From Hyunsoonleella pacifica (lineage in GTDB: Bacteria; Bacteroidota; Bacteroidia; Flavobacteriales; Flavobacteriaceae), in NCBI RefSeq assembly GCF_004310335.1, contig NZ_SIRS01000001.1, forward strand, positions 434,001 to 498,000: 64,000 nt of DNA, given 5' to 3'. Below the pieces are notes generated by a model that had not been told where the DNA came from, ran no database searches, and saw nothing but the letters and a program-made list of their open reading frames with translations. The translations under genes were made by a program, and so were the position numbers. This document shows, piece by piece, positions 61,960 to 64,000 of the stretch (within the stretch, counting starts at the first letter, position 1; each line of letters starts with the position of its first letter).

Positions 61960-64000
61960 ATGAAGTTCTCATTTAAGAAATTTTTGTTTGGCCATGATGT
62001 TTTCATATCCTACTCTCGAAAAGATACTAGCGATTATGCAGCGGCTTTGGTTAATGAACTTACTAAAAAGAAAATAGAGTGCTTTATAGATCAACATGGA
62101 ACCGAACCTGGCGAAGATCTTCCCAGTAATCTTAAAAGAACTCTGTTAAGATGTGACTTTTTTGTTCTCCTTGGTTCTGATAATGCCTTGAAATCAGAAG
62201 CAGTATTAGAAGAAGTTGTTTTATTCAAAAACCAAAGAAATAAAAGACCAATTATTCCCGTCGACTTTGGTTCACTAGAAGATGCAGATTGGTTCGATGA
62301 AATTAGGGGTTTAGCTCTCGCAAAAGAAAATTCAGACGCCTTAATGCTAGGACAGCCCTCAGAGAAAATTGTCAAAAGGATTTTAGATACCATTGGTTTT
62401 AATACTAAGAATTCTAGACTTCGAAAATTAACTTATTTAACGATAACGGCTATATTATTTGGTCTCTTAGTTGCATTTTTTACATTTAATTCTTTTCAAA
62501 AAATCATTGAACAATCGAAACATACTATTGGTAAATTAAATACTGAATCAGATTCATTGTTAAATTCAATTGAAATAGGAGAAAACCGAATAAGGGATAT
62601 TGAGAAATTGGCTCAAGCTACCCAAAAAAGAGCTGACCGTGCAACGAGATTGGAAGAGTTAGCAAAAAAGAGTTTGCAAGAAGTTCGAACGACCCTCAAA
62701 AAAAACCAATTTGAATTGGACTTGAGTCAAGCTATAAATGAATTTCGTAATGGCGAGGAACAACTTGTCAAATCAGATGTCTTTTATGCTGAATATACAT
62801 TTGAAAAAGTTTATGAAGAATTTACCCGTATTGAAATGAATCCAATTATTATAAAGCATGCTTTGGCTGCTACAGAGGCCGGTATGTTGGGTAGCAATAT
62901 AATTACCACTCTTCAACCGGCGGTATCATATATATTCTTATCAGAAAACGAAAAGAAAATATTAATTGTTTATGATCACCAGAATTTTGGAGGGAATCCA
63001 GAATTAGAAGGTATTCAAGATTGGACTTCATTTGAAGTTATTGATTTGCAGACAGGTGAACGATTTATCGAAAAAGAAATTGGATCAGAAGTTGGGGCAT
63101 TCATATATTCTGGCCTTCACAGATCTGAGATTGCCGAGTTTAAAGATTCAGGAGAAGAACTTTTACTTATTCAAAACGATACAGTATTTTATGAATATTC
63201 TTTAATTACAGGAATACGAAAAGAGGTTGAGAAATCGAATGAATATAGTAAAATTGAAAATAATTATTTGAAATTTCCAAACCCAAAAGAAAGTAGAGAT
63301 TCCATTCTAGTCAACAACGAATTGGATGATGACAATCTATATAGAACTCACCCAGATGATGGTATAGACGTAGAATATGGTCGTAGATTAGTCGATCATG
63401 TAATTGTTGAATCGCCAGATGGACGAATAATTTTTGCAGGCACCTATGAAGGTAGAATGCTGGTTCTTGATACAGCTACCGGTTTTAAAAGAGGTGAGAT
63501 GCAAGGTAAGCCAGTATTTGCGGCACAATTTGCTGCAGATGGAAAATCAGTATTTGTTGCCGATGAAGGGAATCTGTGGCAAATTGATACGTCAAGCTTG
63601 AATTCGGTCAATGATTTTTCACTAGACTTAGTGGAAAGAGGTAAATATAGTTGGAAAAATGAAAAGCTTTTAGATGTTAGAATTGCTAATGATGGCACTG
63701 CTTTGGTGGTAATAACTACGGACAGAATAAGGGTTCTAAGATTGAATTTAGGTGAATGGGTTGAATGGTATTTACCTCAATTAATAAAAGAGGTTTCTTG
63801 TTTAAGAATAAATCCTGTTCAAAATGAAGTTCATTTCATTTCAGGAAAAGGCATCATTTTCTGTTATAATTACTCTAAGAATAAGGGAATCTATGATATG
63901 GAATTTTATAGCCCTGAAGATTCTGAATTTATAAGCTGGATTGATAAAGGAAAAAAAATGGTATGGTTGGCTGAAAAAAAAATTTACAACAATCAAATAA
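61960..64000 (+). CDS. TIR domain - transmembrane - coiled coil - beta-propeller protein, 3' truncated by window edge
   Basis: An ATG at 61960 opens a frame that stays open to the window end (680 codons). A TGA at 61933 rules out an upstream start. Residues 12-145 form a TIR domain: H-D-V-F-I-S-Y-S-R-K-D, then E-C-F-I-D-Q, and S-E-A-V-L-E-E-V-V-L-F holding the likely catalytic Glu. A membrane helix (about 157-177) and a coiled coil (about 180-245) follow. From about residue 320 there are WD40-like blades, for example S-P-D-G-R-I-I-F-A-G-T-Y-E-G-R-M-L-V-L-D-T-A-T-G. TIR domains of this kind cleave NAD or make signalling nucleotides. With two caspases encoded upstream, it may be the sensor or signal maker of the cluster. 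Confidence 0.9.
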   Translation, partial: MKFSFKKFLFGHDVFISYSRKDTSDYAAALVNELTKKKIECFIDQHGTEPGEDLPSNLKRTLLRCDFFVLLGSDNALKSEAVLEEVVLFKNQRNKRPIIPVDFGSLEDADWFDEIRGLALAKENSDALMLGQPSEKIVKRILDTIGFNTKNSRLRKLTYLTITAILFGLLVAFFTFNSFQKIIEQSKHTIGKLNTESDSLLNSIEIGENRIRDIEKLAQATQKRADRATRLEELAKKSLQEVRTTLKKNQFELDLSQAINEFRNGEEQLVKSDVFYAEYTFEKVYEEFTRIEMNPIIIKHALAATEAGMLGSNIITTLQPAVSYIFLSENEKKILIVYDHQNFGGNPELEGIQDWTSFEVIDLQTGERFIEKEIGSEVGAFIYSGLHRSEIAEFKDSGEELLLIQNDTVFYEYSLITGIRKEVEKSNEYSKIENNYLKFPNPKESRDSILVNNELDDDNLYRTHPDDGIDVEYGRRLVDHVIVESPDGRIIFAGTYEGRMLVLDTATGFKRGEMQGKPVFAAQFAADGKSVFVADEGNLWQIDTSSLNSVNDFSLDLVERGKYSWKNEKLLDVRIANDGTALVVITTDRIRVLRLNLGEWVEWYLPQLIKEVSCLRINPVQNEVHFISGKGIIFCYNYSKNKGIYDMEFYSPEDSEFISWIDKGKKMVWLAEKKIYNNQI

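Noticed and set aside
62091-63698. Minus-strand open frames of 100 and 84 residues
   Set aside because: They lie wholly inside the plus-strand TIR-propeller gene, have low-complexity composition and no plausible start context. They are shadows of that gene.
1-64000. CRISPR array, prophage or insertion sequence
   Set aside because: I saw no regularly spaced direct repeats, no phage structural genes, and no transposase or integrase frame in the window.

Overview
The window looks like chromosome from a marine, polysaccharide-degrading member of the Flavobacteriaceae (Bacteroidota). The DNA is very AT-rich. Many genes are preceded by the Bacteroidota-type -7 element TAnnTTTG. Most predicted secreted enzymes are lipoproteins with short lipoboxes. 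Many unnamed genes belong to families typical of this phylum (DUF4290, DUF6607, DUF6686, DUF2853, imelysin and HmuY proteins). No species can be named from the sequence alone.

Region A (1-21,000) is one end of a polysaccharide utilisation locus plus its sugar catabolism. It holds four S1 sulfatases (the first cut by the window edge), a DUF1961-like lipoprotein and a large heparinase II/III-fold polysaccharide lyase. A GntR-type regulator follows, then a full L-rhamnose route: rhamnose isomerase, rhamnulokinase, a fused rhamnulose-1-phosphate aldolase/lactaldehyde dehydrogenase, and an FMN L-lactate dehydrogenase that would convert the resulting lactate to pyruvate. A secreted alpha/beta hydrolase, an NCS1-type transporter and an overlooked 56-residue membrane protein complete the region. 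Sulfatases, a uronate-type lyase and rhamnose catabolism together point to ulvan or a similar sulfated rhamnose/uronic-acid polymer (inference). An identical 13-base motif lies in front of both the aldolase fusion and the transporter and is probably the GntR operator. No SusC/SusD pair is in view, so the rest of the locus probably lies to the left.

Region B (21,000-37,000) concerns metals. A divergent pair, folE-merC and a Zur-like Fur protein, shares two palindromic operators. Next comes an iron/heme cluster: TonB-dependent receptor, HmuY-like lipoprotein, imelysin, di-heme oxidoreductase and a degenerate imelysin on the minus strand. Divergently, on the plus strand, are a DUF6607 protein, an exported ankyrin protein, a DUF2271 protein, a PepSY-flavodoxin-reductase fusion, two small related proteins and Fur. 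A long inverted repeat between the two halves resembles a Fur box.

Region C (37,000-54,840) is ordinary housekeeping sequence: tRNA-Met, pabC-like, yqgE, HU, fmt, recQ, an AAA NTPase, DUF493, DUF4290, murA (with Asp in place of the fosfomycin-target Cys), a menaquinone cluster (hotdog thioesterase, menF, menD), cvfB and mnmE.

Region D (54,840-64,000) is an accessory island starting just after the 3' end of mnmE, a known integration site for some genomic islands. It encodes an unknown protein, a TPR sensor histidine kinase with a LuxR-type response regulator, a caspase-like protease, an exported protein, a small membrane protein, a second caspase-like protease, a RipA/8xMP-like membrane protein, and a TIR-transmembrane-coiled-coil-beta-propeller protein that runs off the window. 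A GGGTATACCC palindrome sits at an activator-like position upstream of the first caspase. I read this as a candidate two-component-controlled caspase/TIR defence or regulated-cell-death system, and it is the most interesting part of the window.
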